NCBI GenBank assembly: GCA_961205875.1
Contig: OY540821.1
Span: forward strand, 10,168,001 to 10,232,000
DNA length: 64,000 bases
From: Sialis fuliginosa
Lineage: Eukaryota; Arthropoda; Insecta; Megaloptera; Sialidae
Direction of reading: 5' to 3'
The notes under the pieces are model-generated. The model saw nothing but the letters and a program-made list of their open reading frames with translations. It was not told the DNA's origin and did no database searches. How positions within the stretch are numbered: position 1 is the first letter of the stretch; every line of letters begins with the position of its first letter. Below are positions 11,214 to 23,845 of this stretch, in pieces. The position numbers were made by a program, and so were the translations under genes.

Positions 11214-14200
11214 TTATATATTGATATTAGTTATAATCTGCACATATCAGTAATATTTATGTCATACAGCACACATGGTTTTATTAATTAATATAAATGC
11301 TTCATATTGCAGTCAGAATTAGCCATGCATGAAGAGTAATAAATCGTTTTAAAATTTATTATTAGATTTACAACCGTGTGCCTATTATTTCGTTTTGTCA
11401 CGGAACCATTTTATAACATTCGCGTGTACCTGAATTAGCAGTTAAATAACACATAAGGGTTTATATATTTATATGCAAGCGTACGGTCTTTGTACAACCG
11501 ACCAAACACAATACAGACTCGATAGTTTCAACTAATTCAAACAAGCATTGAAATTCGTAGATAAAAGTTATCTTATATCAATATATATAATCTATCTAAT
11601 CAGAGTGACTGACTCATCAACGCCTGGAACTAAAAACGTTAAATTTTAGAGGTATCTCCTTTTTATGACGTAAGCATTCACTATGAAGGGATTTTATGAA
11701 ATTAGGGTGTTAAACATTTTTTTAAATTCAATACGTTGAAAATAAGTAGGTAACTACGAAATTTAAAAGTTAATAAGTGACTTTTTTGGTTCAAATCATT
11801 GTACAGTTTAAGTCTGTGGGATCGCGTCAAGCTGAGATATTAACTATTCAACTTATTTGTTAATTTATCAATTTTAATTTGTTAATAATAGGGGATGGGG
11901 GTCTCGACGGTCTAAGGGCATTTGATAGTCTTAAAGTTAATGACGTAAGCTATATTTAAAAAAAAAGTTGGAGTTTGTAAGATCGCGCCAAGCTTAGATA
12001 TTAACTATTCAATTTATTTGTTAATAATAGGGGAAAGGGGTCTCGATTTATCTATATGCCCGCCAACTGTGGTTTTAAAAATCTCTGGAAACACAATCTT
12101 AATGTTTGATTGTTTTTATTTACTGTTTATATATTTAGTTATAACTTCAAAATACTTTTAGATTTTACTTTTTTGATATTAAGCAAAAAATAATTACTTT
12201 TGTTTAATGTTAAGTAACTCTGTAGAAAGTAATCGATATTCGAAAATAAAAATAAAAACATTTTGAAGCTGAAGTTATATTCTTTTAAACTGCATCAACA
12301 AATTTTGTTTTAACTCATGCACTTTGAGTATTAAAATTTTCGACATAATTGATGGTTGGCAAATACTTTTGAGTGGTAATAAATTAAAAAAAAGTAGTAA
12401 ATTAACAGTTCTTTGTTAAGAAAATCTAATATAATAAAAATATATGATTATGAATAACTATACATAAAATAAATGGAAAGCTTTTATTTGTTACATAATT
12501 TTCACCTAATATTTCGTTCCATTTTAATACCTCAATAAATTACCATTAAATGTGACATTTATTTTTATTATGAGTTATGTGTAAATAAGTTAATATTTTA
12601 TATAATTTAGAGTAGATTTTATACACACCTAATAAAGTTATAACATACCTACATGAATTTTTATTTCCATAAAATAGTATGACCAAATCAAGTTTACAAC
12701 TCTTAAACTAATACCTTTTATTATTAAAAACAAACAGAAATATTTTTACAAGCTATTGAATTGTATTGAATATGCTTTGTACTGAAACTAGATGGTAAAT
12801 TCATAGACTACATAACGCAACTGTCAATCGCACTGGAAATACCTCGTAAAAAGTTGTTTTTTTCAATACTTCAGATTGTCAATCTTATATCAATACAGAT
12901 AATGTAATGCTTTTGATATTTTTTAGAACGTCTGTCAATTTTTAAATAATGTACATTGTAATATGCAATATCGCTTTTTATGAATATTGGTTTGTCCACT
13001 GCAATGTGTGACGAAACGTTGGTCGATAACACGACAAAACCTACGCGGCTTACACCCAGAGGCCAAGATCGCTTTTTGTAAGATATTTATTTGAATTTGA
13101 ATATTTTGTCAAACAAATCTCAAAAATAACTCTTATTTTTAAGTTTTAAAGTGGTGTTATACTATATATAAGTATTTAACTCAACATTGGTCAAAATATC
13201 GCTTAATTGGTTCTAGCTAAAGATACTCATTGCAAAAGTTCTGACAGCCCGAATCGATTTCTGCCACTTATCACTCACAGCTGTATTTTCTAATATTATC
13301 AATCAATATCATTAAATATACTTTATACTTATCAATAAAATATGTTCAATGTATTTTTATTTTTTATGCTTGCTAAAAATAATACGTAGGTAAATGAATT
13401 TTTAAATAAATTGCGTCAGCGCCGGTTTGGCTAAAAACGGCGGCGCTGTCTTAACTCTTTCTGGAGTATCTCTAATTCTAGCTTTCCGCCGTTCTATTGT
13501 ATCATCAAATCATTAATATGCCCTTTTGGAAAGGTGAAATAAATTTCAATTCAAATAAAAATGATTTTTTCTGTTCACGTTAATAATATATACTTAAATT
13601 CGACCAAAAAAAATCCTGCAATAGAAAAAAATATTATACTAACAAAATATCGATATAAATGTATATAAAGAGCTACGTTGGGAGTGCAGCAGATGTTGCA
13701 GAGAAAATACATATAATACAGAGGAAAAATGTTATGTTACATTCCCCCTTTATGCATCGGTATACATACCAACACTGTGTAGTGTTGGTAGCACTGCAAA
13801 GCTCCTGATAATAACTAATTTACATATGTAAACCTTACGAATGTAATTGCTTATTTAGTTTATTTCCAAAAAAAATGTAATCAGCCTCGAAAATACGTAT
13901 GTTTTTACCAGTTTTTTTCGCATTTTCCACGCGTGTTCTCTATAGAATAAAATGCCGATACTAATACGGTTTTCAAGTTGGAATATTTTATGTAATTACA
14001 GTGGCGTAGGGAAGGGAAATTTTTATGTGTTTATTGCATATATTTTTCGGAAGAGACGAATTAAAAAATAATATCAGTGTGAGTTTAAATATAAAATGTT
14101 AGATTAAACTAACATGTATTTAGGTATATTATATGTATTTTTTAATTTAAATAGGCCGATATGTTTTATATTAATTTTGGTATCCTAAATTCAAGTTACA

Positions 14201-15334
14201 ATGGCGAACCCAAAAAAAATCAGGGAGGGTTTAAACATTTTTTTTCTAATTATATATAATTTTTAATTCAAGAATTTATATCGATAAATTCGAGGAAGGA
14301 GTTCTGACCCCTTAACCACACCACTGAGTGTCTAGCCTGAATTATTTTATTCGTGGGTAAAAAATTTAACATTATTTTAAAAATTTATGTTTTTTTAGAT
14401 TTGATAAAAAATACAAATGAGACACTATAAATATCTCGAGAACAGATACAAATGAAATTGCAAAAACTTTTTTTTTATCTAAAATATCGTTCACAAAAGA
14501 ATTTATATTTTATTTATTTATATAATTGAAGAATAAAATAAATTTTAATAAATAGTATGTAATATGTCGTATTATAAAATATATTGTGAACAGAGTGTCC
14601 CTTAAGTTGGGACCCTTGTTAAAAGTTTCCGTCGTTGTAAAAAATCCCTGGACTTACGGCACAGTCTATATAAGTAATAATAGGTACCTATGTATATTCT
14701 ATATTTAAAAATTAAAAATAAAAATTAAGCCATACATTATTAATATCGAAAACTTAAATAAAGAAACTTACTACAATAGTTATTCTTAAATAAATATAAA
14801 TAAAAATAAATATAATAAATCTAAAAAAGACATCTAATTTTTTTAAATTTATTTAGTACCTAAATTATCTAATTGTAAGTTGGGCTTTAGTTAAACCATG
14901 CATAGCTTTTGTTTGGTAGTACCGCTAGTACCTATTATATTTCGGGAATAAATAAAACAAAGATTAAAAAATAATAAAAAATCAACAAATTTCAATCCCA
15001 TTATTAAAATTTTACAGCCAATCTATTAAATAATTAAAGAAAGTTAATTGTGCATTACTAACAAATATTCATATTAAATCAACACATATATATTTTGATA
15101 AGAACAGAAATCAAAAACTTCAAAATTAACTGATAATTATCAAACGAATATTTATACATATTATATTCCATAACGAACTTGTCTAAACACGAATAATTCT
15201 GTAATATAGCAATTGTACTTGATTGATTACATAAATGATTTTAATTAACAAGAGAAATACATAATATTGTTATATTATATGTACTTTAATATTAAGACAA
15301 TTGTATATAATTTTAAACATTAAATAACACTTAC
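11214..15334. other. Intergenic DNA with retroelement tails, no confirmed gene
   Basis: Mostly AT-rich. Two short, less AT-rich patches look like 3' ends of non-LTR retroelements on the + strand. Segment 12995-13110 runs through ACGCGGCTTACACCCAGAGG into TATTTGAATTTGAATATTT. Segment 13405-13560 ends with GGTGAAATAAATTTCAATTC. The second patch also leaves a frame open on the - strand (RRKARIRDTPERVKTAPPFL) that I could not tie to a family or to good splice sites. Segments 11880-12060 carry two copies of GTTAATAATAGGGGA followed by GTCTCGA, about 110 bp apart. Confidence 0.4.
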
Positions 15335-15386
15335 CTATTAAAAGTATAAACATGACAGCTTTGTAAATTGCGTAATACACATCCAT
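15335..15386 (-). CDS. Possible first coding exon of an unidentified gene divergent from TRMO
   Basis: On the - strand an ATG (15384-15386) opens 17 codons reading MDVYYAIYKAVMFILLIG before a strong donor (AATAG|GTAAGTG, exon end 15335). An in-frame TAA lies upstream, so this ATG would be the true start of the frame. The last part is hydrophobic, as in a signal anchor or membrane protein. It lies about 1 kb from the TRMO start, head-to-head, an arrangement typical of a shared promoter. I could not find convincing downstream exons between 1 and 15.3 kb; they may lie outside the window. AT-rich DNA can produce such a match by chance. Confidence 0.3.
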
Positions 15387-16373
15387 ATCGAATCTTGTTA
15401 ATTATTACAACTATACCGAAAAATACACACACAATAATTCACATTTTATTCAGTACCGGCACAAAGTACAAGCATGTTCAATAGTCAACAATAAGCACTT
15501 TTCAATTGTTTTCACTTTGTATATACAACAATTAAAATTTTTAATCACAAATCACAACACGATTTGTTTAGTTGACATTTCATCCGTAGTGGCGCGAGTT
15601 ACCCTTGCTACTCCACTATCACCAAATGACTGAAAGGACTCGGCGAATAATCTGATAGAAAATACACGTGGGTATGTATGAAAATTTTGCGCATGCGTGA
15701 TTGTCCTAGGTGTCAAAAGTTTTTCCAGCTAGGATTTTTAATTTTTATATTTGTTTTTAATTAATCATAAAATTAATGTTGCATATATTTAAATAGGAAA
15801 TTAATGATAAAAACAGGAAAAATAAATTACTGTTAAACATACCAATATAAAATTTGTAAAACTAAAAATGATTAAACTTTTTTTTACAAAATATTTAAAA
15901 CAACACATTTTAGTCGTATTGGAGTTGGCACCATATTGATTTATTCCCTATAATATGTATAGCATGGCTGTAACTACCATTTTGATTCAACACGAAGAAA
16001 ATTTTTCAAAAACAAATACCCAAAAAAAAATTTTAAAACATTTATATAATTATCTTTAGTGCCATCGCATAGTATTCAATTATCAATTATGTTAACATAT
16101 TCATGAACACACGTACCATGAATAGACGAAACGAAAAAACGTGAAACTAAGTTCAAATAAGTTTATTAGAAAATTGTCAAAATGTCAGTTATCATGTTAC
16201 AACCTTAAACCATCAATGTGTATGTATGTTGTGACTTTTTTATGGAAAATTAATTTCTTGATAACGATTACTAACACTTCTAACACCGAAAACATAAAGT
16301 TGACTGGTTAATGACATTTATTTATTTCAAAATATCTTAATAATTAAACATACAGTGCCAACTAGCGTCAAGC
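15387..16373. promoter_or_regulatory. TRMO upstream region, possible bidirectional promoter
   Basis: This gap holds the TRMO 5' flank. The most promoter-like part is 15560-15710, locally less AT-rich, with TGGCGCGAG, CACGTG (15666-15671) and TGCGCATGCG (15688-15697). The last fits the NRF-1/Ewg palindromic site (YGCGCATGCGCR) seen in housekeeping promoters. No TATA box in a convincing position. The rest is AT-rich without further signals. Confidence 0.4.
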
Positions 16374-18345
16374 ATGTCAACTACAAATCGAAAGCGGCGG
16401 TATACAAGTACCAATAACAGTCAAAGTAGTCCAATAACATTGAAAATGTCAAAATTAACAGAAGAAATCGGAACTTTGTCTGAAATTCAGTACTTCAAAA
16501 ACCAATTAGAGACTGCACGCAAGGAAATTTCAAACTTAAGGTATTTATTTACAAATAAAGCTAATAAATCAATATAAATACTTATTAACATAACCTCTAA
16601 TTTTCTAGACAACAAGTAAAAACTTTAGGACGCGTCCTACAAAAAGATTGCGGTGAATTAAAAGAGATATTGGACAACTATTCATGTCCTTCATGCAGAT
16701 ACAAGAACGCTCTACCCGAAACTTCGGTAGATATTCCGACTGATATAGATACCGTTAGTTTAAAACCTGTCGGTATAATTTTCACTAATTTCCCTGAAAA
16801 GAGAGGGACTCCGAGACAAACTTCAATATGTTCAGAGACAGTTGCAAAGCTTGTGTTAAACAAAGACGTATTCACCAATCCTGAGCACGCATTAGAAGGC
16901 TTAATCGAGTTCTCTCACATATGGATATTGTATCACTTTCACAAGAATGATTCGACTCATGTGCGGGCTAAAATCTCACCGCCTCGATTGAACGGCTTAA
17001 GGACCGGAATTTTTGCTTCAAGATCTCCTAATCGTCCTGCTCCAATTGGGCTATCTTTAGTGAAACTAGAACGAGTAGAAGATTGCACTATATATTTCTC
17101 TGGAGTAGATATGATTGACGCAACGCCTGTGTTAGATATTAAACCATACATCCCGCAATATGATAGTCCTTCGCTCGTGTTTAATATACCTAGTCCGGAA
17201 CTTAATGCTAATAGAAGACTGGAAGGATGTGAGATGATGGAAGAAAATGCTAGCAGCAATATTCCTGATATTTCTCCGCAAAGTATGAGGTAAGAAATTG
17301 TTTTAGTTTCTTTGGGTATCAATAACTTAATTAAATATAAATTCCAGCCCACGATTTGAAAGTCTGAATGCGGACAATCATCTTGAAGAACGAGAAGCAC
17401 CTGACGGAGAAGAAGGCGAATACCAAGTGTCTAGTTCAAGTACATCTACAAGTACTGTTCGTGTTCCATCTTGGATAGATCAGCCTCCTGTAACTCAATT
17501 AACCGTTGAGTTTAACGAGAGAGCAACTGCTCAGATACAAGAACTAATGCATGAACGGGTAAGTCGTTATTCTGCATTTTCAATTATTTATTAAGGTTAC
17601 ACCACCTTGATGCTCTGAAAAAGTAGCATAAAAAGGAATTCTCAAGTAAGATTTTTTTTTTATTGTCACTAAATAAAAAAAAATTATTTGAAAAATATTA
17701 AATATTAATGGTGGAGATACAAGCTGCTCTGTGGAACATCTTTTCCGGGATACTCGCCGACGGTGGAGATTGTAACATCATCAGGAATCGTTAAAACTAA
17801 AAAAATAAAAATTTTCTTGTAAACAAACATAATAGAGATATCAAGCAGCGTAGGGAAATTTTTTTTACAAATTTTGTGGAAATGACAGTTCTTTGTGAAA
17901 TGCCCATTTGAGTTTTCTTACCTGTTTTGTTTCTTCTTCTGCTCTTATATTAGCTATTGATATCGTCCGTTCACTACCTGTGATGCAAGTCTATTCTCTA
18001 CCGTGCTCACTTCAAATTGTTATAACTTGGGTAATATTTGGAATATTGGCAAGGTTAAAGTATAGTTAATAAATCTAAGCTAGAAAAATTTGATTATTTG
18101 AAAATCTCAAGGTGGTGTAACACCTTAATTAAAACATTGTATTTCAGTCGGAACAGATCAAATCGTTGATTGTGAACATCCTTAAAGAAGATCCACGTTC
18201 GGTGTACTTAAGAACACGCTGGGGAAATCAGTTTTATACATTCCGTATCGCCGAGGTGCATGTGTCGTGCAAATTCGATGACGTCTCTCATACCGTTACT
18301 GTTTTCCAGATTCGGAATGCTGAGTCTATGGAAGATAATAGTTGA
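16374..18345 (+). CDS. TRMO: tRNA (adenine(37)-N6)-methyltransferase TRMO, 418 aa, four exons
   Basis: TRMO uses S-adenosylmethionine to N6-methylate t6A at position 37 of ANN-decoding tRNAs, giving m6t6A. Exons: 16374-16540, 16609-17289, 17348-17558 and 18148-18345 (1257 nt). All junctions are GT-AG and phases match. Residues 33-70 form a short coiled-coil-like helix, followed by a CPSC pair near residue 80. The TsaA/TrmO beta-barrel runs from about residue 104 to 245 (LKPVGIIFTNFPEKRGTPRQ at its start). Its signature is plain: RSPNRPAPIGLS, then VDMIDATPVLDIKPYIPQYD. The C-terminal part (VYLRTRWGNQFYTFRIAEVH) matches the domain that distinguishes animal TRMO from the short bacterial protein; length is close to the human enzyme (about 440). 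An in-frame TAA upstream supports the chosen ATG. Intron 3 is almost wholly a transposon. Confidence 0.95.
17591..18128. mobile_element. TTAA-type (piggyBac-like) MITE filling TRMO intron 3
   Basis: The left end TTAAGGTTACACCACCTTGA faces, on the right, the complement of TTAAGGTGTTACACCACCTT, with a 2-base gap in the left arm. TTAA at both ends (17591-17594 and 18125-18128) is the target duplicated by piggyBac-type transposases. The 538-bp element occupies all but about 50 bp of the 589-bp intron, leaving the donor side (32 bp) and the acceptor side (19 bp, including TTGTATTTCAG) intact. No transposase frame. Confidence 0.82.
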
Positions 18346-19149
18346 AGTGATACACAAGCTACTGATTTTATTTTACAATATATATTTAGATAATTTTTTA
18401 TAAAAATATTTTACTTTAAGTCTTAATTATTATTAGATAAGGCGTCAAGTATTTTGAAATAGAAGAAATTAAGATTGGATATATTTTAGAACATTGCTGA
18501 AAATCCTGAAGTTTCCCCTTTAAAATTTGAAAAACTTGGGTTTTACTGATTTTTCGCATTTCTTTTCTTTAAATTTAATTAGCTTTCAATATGAAAGTTA
18601 ATTAAATTCAATATTTTAATTGAAAAATAAATAGTTGTAAAAAATTATCATTATGGCAAGGGTCTGTTCAGACGGTCATTATTAGGTGAATTACGAATGT
18701 GACAAAAATATTTATAGAACCTTTTCTGTAGAGAATTAAATTAGCTTTCATTTTGTATACAACTATTTTTGCCATAAAGTTGAACAAATGCCGAACAATT
18801 AGCAAAAACTTTATTTTTATCTTTTCTTCAGGATTCCTTACTCACATCAAAAATGTATCCAATTAATTATTTCTGAGTTTCATAATTTTTCTGACTTATA
18901 TTGTGGTGTTTTATTTTAATTTAAAAATATAGGATCTCTCTTTTTATTTAATACATATCAGTTTTTTGACGTTGTTTCAAGAAATAGTTTTAATTCAGTT
19001 GTATCTAGTTTTAATTATGTATATTGCAATGTTCCTATTATACAAACAAATGAAGCTAGTATTTGTTTTTTAAGTGAGCTATACTTAAAACTTACACGTG
19101 AATGTATTATTGCATGATTTGTCAATAAAGAAAATGTATTTTAAATTTA
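18346..19149. other. TRMO 3' UTR and flank
   Basis: No coding frame. AATAAA-like polyadenylation signals occur, for example the ATTGTCAATAAAGAAAATG context near 19120. Segment 18570-18850 (GGCAAGGGTCTGTTCAGACG, then GGTCATTATTAGGTGAATTA) shares a clear repeat with 24590-24850 (GGCAAGGACCTGTTCATACG). A dispersed repeat therefore lies just downstream of the gene. Confidence 0.45.
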
Positions 19150-19645
19150 CCACTGTTTTGTATTATACATAGAACTTTGGAAATATAAAACATACAAACT
19201 TCAGAATGGTGTTAAAATGTTCGTTATATTGTCTAGTAACATGTTTTAAAATTTCAAATCATTTCGTTGGATCGTTTAATAATTATAGCCCGTTAAGTAA
19301 AGTACATCAAATATATAAATAAATTAAAATGTCTCGTGTTTGGAACTTGGGAACTATAAATCATACAATCTTCAGAATGATATTAAAATGTGCATTATAT
19401 AGTCTAGTATTACATATTAAAATTTCAAGACATTTTGATAGATGGTTTAGCAGTTACAGCCATTAAAGTGAAGTATATTACAATTCCCTCGACCATATTT
19501 TACTTAACAGGCTGTAACTTCTAAACAATTCATCAAAACAAAATGAAATTTTAATATATAAAACTAGACGATGTATTGAACATTTTAAGACCAATCTGAA
19601 GTTTGTATGATTTATAGTTTCTGAGTACTATGTTGCTAAATATAA
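19150..19645. mobile_element. Long fold-back element
   Basis: The left half reads ACATAGAACTTTGGAAATAT, then ACATACAAACTTCAGAATGG, then GTTAAAATGTTCGTTATATT. The right half is the inverted counterpart: AACATTTTAAGACCAATCTG, then AAGTTTGTATGATTTATAGT, ending GAGTACTATGTT. Arms are about 150 bp and imperfect, and an extra partial repeat (19335-19440) lies between them. The same family is present at 37850-38410. It abuts the 141-bp satellite on its right. Confidence 0.65.
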
Positions 19646-19788
19646 AACTTTTTTTTAACTTTCCAGTACAGTGAAGTTATTGTAACGGGTCCGAAAATCA
19701 AAATAAAAAATTTTGCGTCTTGATTATAAAATCAATTAAAGTAGATATCAGAATTTCTTGAAAAAGATTTATAGATTACAGATTATTA

Positions 19789-20788
19789 GCGCCACTATCG
19801 CCAAGAGAAATAAACTTAGCCGAGATAAGCTCCTCTTTCATTATATAACACCAAATTTTTGAGATTTCGGAGCTTATCTCGGCTAATGACGTCACGATTT
19901 TTGTTAGTTCATGATTTGGTCGTTAGATAGCGCCACTATCGCCAAGACAAATAAACTTAGCCGAGATAAGCTCCTCTTTCATTATATAACACCAAATTTT
20001 TGAGATTTCGGAGCTTATCTCAGCTAATGACGTCACGATTTTTGTTAGTTCATTATTTGGTCGTTAGATAGCGCCACTATCGCCAAGACAAATAAACTTA
20101 GCCGAGATAAGCTCCTCTTTCATTATATAACACCAAATTTTTTAGATTTCGGAGCTTATCTCGGCTAATGACATCACGATTTTTATTAGTTCATGATTTG
20201 GTCGTTAGATTGCGCCACTATCGCCAAGACAAATATACTTAGCCGAGATAAGCTCCTCTTTCATTATATAACACCAAATTTTTTAGATTTCGGAGCTTAT
20301 CTCGGCTAATGACGTCACAATTTTTCTTAGTTCATTATTTGGTCGTTAGATGGCGCCAATATCGCAAAGACAAATAAACTTAGCCGAGATAAGCTCCTCT
20401 TTCATTATATAACACCAAATTTTTTAGATTTCGGAGCTTATCTCGGCTAATGACGTCACGATTTTTGTTAGTTCATTATTTGGTCGTTAGATGGCGCCAA
20501 TATCGCAAAGACAAATAAACTTAGCCGAGATAAGCTCCTCTTTCATTATATAACACCAATTTTTTTTTATTTCGGAGCTTATCTCGGATAATGACGTCAC
20601 GAAGTTTGGTAGTACTTCATTTGGCCGTTAGATGGCGCTACCATCGCCAAGGCAAATAAAGATAGCTGAGACAAACTCCATTTTCGTTATGTAACAACAA
20701 TTTTTTGTGATTTTGGAGCTTATCTCGGCTAATGACGTCACGATTTTTGGTAATCCGTCGTTTGATCTTTAGATGGCGCCACTATCTT
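19789..20788. repeat. 141-bp satellite array, seven copies, hairpin plus TGACGTCA in most units
   Basis: GCGCCA(C/A)TATCGC or a close variant starts at 19789, 19930, 20071, 20212, 20353, 20494 and 20635, with the next partial start at 20776. The spacing is exactly 141 bp every time. Most units contain a perfect 18-base inverted repeat, TTAGCCGAGATAAGCTCC and its complement, separated by about 35 bp (unit 1: 19816-19833 and 19869-19886). The right arm runs straight into TGACGTCA, a CRE-type palindrome (19887-19894 in unit 1); unit 3 has TGACATCA. Unit 7 and the trailing fragment are the most diverged, as at the edge of an array growing by unequal exchange. No coding frame. Confidence 0.96.
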
Positions 20789-23700
20789 TACATTTTTTTT
20801 TACAAGCTTGTAATGCAAGATATAATAATTATCTTTTGGATTATTGATGGTGCCATTTTGAAATCTCTATGTTTAAAATACCTGCTTATTTACACAGATA
20901 TGTGATGCCTGATGGCGTACTATTTATTAATCAACTTCAGGGGCGCACACGTTTTTTTCCACCCAATAATTAACATTTCCTACAGAAGCAATTTTAAGAA
21001 ATGGGAGTTAAAAAAACAATATTTAAAACATGGATTATTTATTATGGAACGTAATTATTGATATATTTAACTATAAATATTTTAATACTCTATAACATAC
21101 TGTCATATTCCTACATCTCTTATTACTAAAAAAAATAAAATAGAATAACATAAATTCTGTTTTTTTTTTGTTTTTTTGTTTTTTTTTTGTTTTTAAGAAA
21201 TATTCACAGTTTTTCTTCAATGCAATAAAATTTAAAAAGCCCTTAAGTAACTATATATATTTGTAAGATATTTTGCATTAATTTTGCCTTCGTTATCAAT
21301 AAACCACATGTAATTTTTAAAATCATTCATATATGTATATTTAATATCTACAATGGCAGAATATTTTGTAATAACGCTATCATCGAAATAAAGTCTTTGT
21401 ACTTGCATAAGTCAAAATTAATGCAGTTATTTGTTAAATATAATAAATTAAATATACAAAATTTAATACGTGCCGATTACAATATATGAACTATAATAAT
21501 AAATTATATCATCCCACGTTTAAAAAAAAATACAAGGAATTTTTTACTTTCGTAAAAAATTGCGCAATTTTCAAATAGCTATAACTTTGATAAAAGTGAT
21601 TGGAATTAAATTTTTCAAAAAGGAAATTAAAGCTTGAAATCTCTACTTTAGGATTCTTCCAAAAAAATATTGTCATTAACATCTAAAAAAAGTTACGGAC
21701 TAATAAAGGCAGTGCTGAAAAATTTCAAATTCTTTTTAAACTGGCAAGGTGCAACGAGTGTAAAAAATTGAAACTTAATTTAAAACATACCATTTATAAG
21801 CTTAGACATTCAGTTTTAAAATGCTTTTTTTATTTTTTCTCGATACGATTTTTTCACCAAAACTTCAATAAGTCAAAAAATCAAAATAGTACTTTAAAGC
21901 TGAATGCCTATGCTTTCAAATTTAACCGTACTTTTTTTTACACTCGACACACGCACTTTTACAAATTGTAAAAAAAATTCAGCGCACCCTATATTTACTT
22001 GTAACTTTTTAAAATTTTAATATCCTTTTTGAAAAATTTCATTTCGATTACTTTTTCCAATTTACAGCTATAATTTTTTACGAATATAAATTTTTTTCCA
22101 CGATGTTACATTATTTTATTTACCTTTATTTTTTATAGAGTATTGCAAATAAAATAAACACAAATACTTGAAAAAAAAATTCCTTTCGAATATAAACCAT
22201 TTTTTAATACTAACGAATCAAATTGTATAAAAAATATATATATCATTTATTAACAGGAATATTTTGTAAACGGCACGTATATTATTTATTAATTACATAT
22301 AAATATAATTGTCCATCGTTTCATAAAATAGAAATATATTTCATAAGTTCATCGAAGAATTATCTTTCATTCTTTTACAATTATTTAAAAACTTAAATAT
22401 TATTTTTACACTCACGACTTAAATTTTGTGTATTTAATCTATGTTTGTGAATTTATTAACGACATAGTAACGAATATATTATAACAATTACGTTCAGTCG
22501 ATGAAAATTCAAGGAATTATTGCATATCATAAAAAGATAAGTACAGGAAATGATTTTTATTATATTATATTTAATATAGGCCGTGTGTTTATTTTTAGAA
22601 ATACCAACTGAATATTTCTGAATAGTAAAAATTGTTTCAAATAAATGTTATTCACTTATTTATAACTTTTGCAAAAAAAACTAGAAACTCTTATAGTTTC
22701 GCTCTGTCCGTCCGTCTGTATGTCATAGTCCTTTCATTCTCTAATTTATATACCTATTAAAATGAAATTTGGTATACCCAAAAACATAAATGAAATTTTT
22801 GAAAAAAAAAATGTTTTTTTGAATCTCCCTTCCTTCGACTGAAAAGTGTACTCAAAAAGTATGTTTAGATAGGTCTCCTAAAATGCAACAAAAATGTTTT
22901 AGAACCATTTGATTTTAACTCTTCAGCGTCCCCCTCTAATTTCTGAACTATCGATGCAAAAAATCTGAAAAAATTCCAGATTGTGGCTATTAATTGATAC
23001 TTTCAATAAAAATTACAAATATTATTAAAAATTAGATTTTTTTTACTTTATATTGCAGAAATGTAGTTAATTTTTTCCATCAAATAAGAGACCCATGGCC
23101 CCCACATCCTATCAAGGCCCCCTAGGCCAGACGCCTCCTCCCACTCGAAACAAATATATAAAGATTAAATTTGATTAAAAAAATGCCAAATAATAATTTT
23201 AAAACTTTTTTACTGTAAAAAAGAATATTTTTACAAAATGGACAAGTGTCCCACCCCCACAATAACCTAATCTAAAAGCCAAAGCCTCGTCAACCCCCCC
23301 CCCCCCCCCCCATAAAGATATCGTTATCAAAAATACAAGTTTCAAAAAAACTAACGTCATTTTGTTTCCCATATACTTATTTTCAGAAATATTCAGGTGA
23401 TAAGTTTGAAAATGAACACCCGGTATATAAATGTTCGCAGGGAGTCTGTAATTTTAACAACCCAATTTTTATCTTCCCCTACAAATGATTCTTGCAAAAT
23501 TGTGTCGTTTAAATTTCAGACACCCTGTATATAACTCCATTGAACACACTTATGGAATAAAGTAGCATTTAATACTCAACACAGAGATCAAATAGAAATA
23601 TTTTATATAAAAATATTGTTATTTCAAACTACAAAACATGGAAAGACAGATAGTAGGCCTTTAATAGTTTCTTTTTTCACCGCTACTGCGATATAATACA

Positions 23701-23845
23701 TATTTTTTGTAGATTTGGGAGAACAACACCTTAAAAATAATTACAATTAACCCAAACGGTAAATTTTCTCAAAATATCATTCTGTCAAAAAATATCTCAA
23801 AGAGTTCGTTCTCAGAATCGCTATGAAAAGTAATATAAAAATACA
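20789..23845. other. Intergenic AT-rich DNA, no gene seen
   Basis: Segment 21540-22110 carries an imperfect inverted pair built on ATAGCTATAACTTTGATAAA and the complement-like ATTTTAATATCCTTTTTGAA. The same words recur at 35500-35600 and 41985-42130, so it is a dispersed repeat. Oligo-T tracts lie at 21160-21200 and a run of about 15 C at 23297-23312. The 67-codon + strand frame at 21768 is Lys/Phe/His-rich noise inside the repeat. Confidence 0.45.

Noticed and set aside
13405..13500. Coding exon on the - strand (RRKARIRDTPERVKTAPPFL)
   Set aside because: Short, open on both strands, poor acceptor, and the + strand runs into an AATAAA-rich tail typical of a retroelement 3' end.
16957..17400. 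147-codon - strand frame over TRMO exon 2
   Set aside because: Antisense shadow of the conserved TsaA/TrmO domain and crosses the exon 2 donor.
21768..21971. 67-codon + strand frame
   Set aside because: Lies within a dispersed repeat and is made of Lys, Phe, His and Asn; no domain.
23297..23312. Poly-C runs here and at 32591, 33686, 57796 and 58208 as i-motif/G-quadruplex sites
   Set aside because: Single homopolymer tracts without the four-run pattern; more likely replication slippage or repeat tails.
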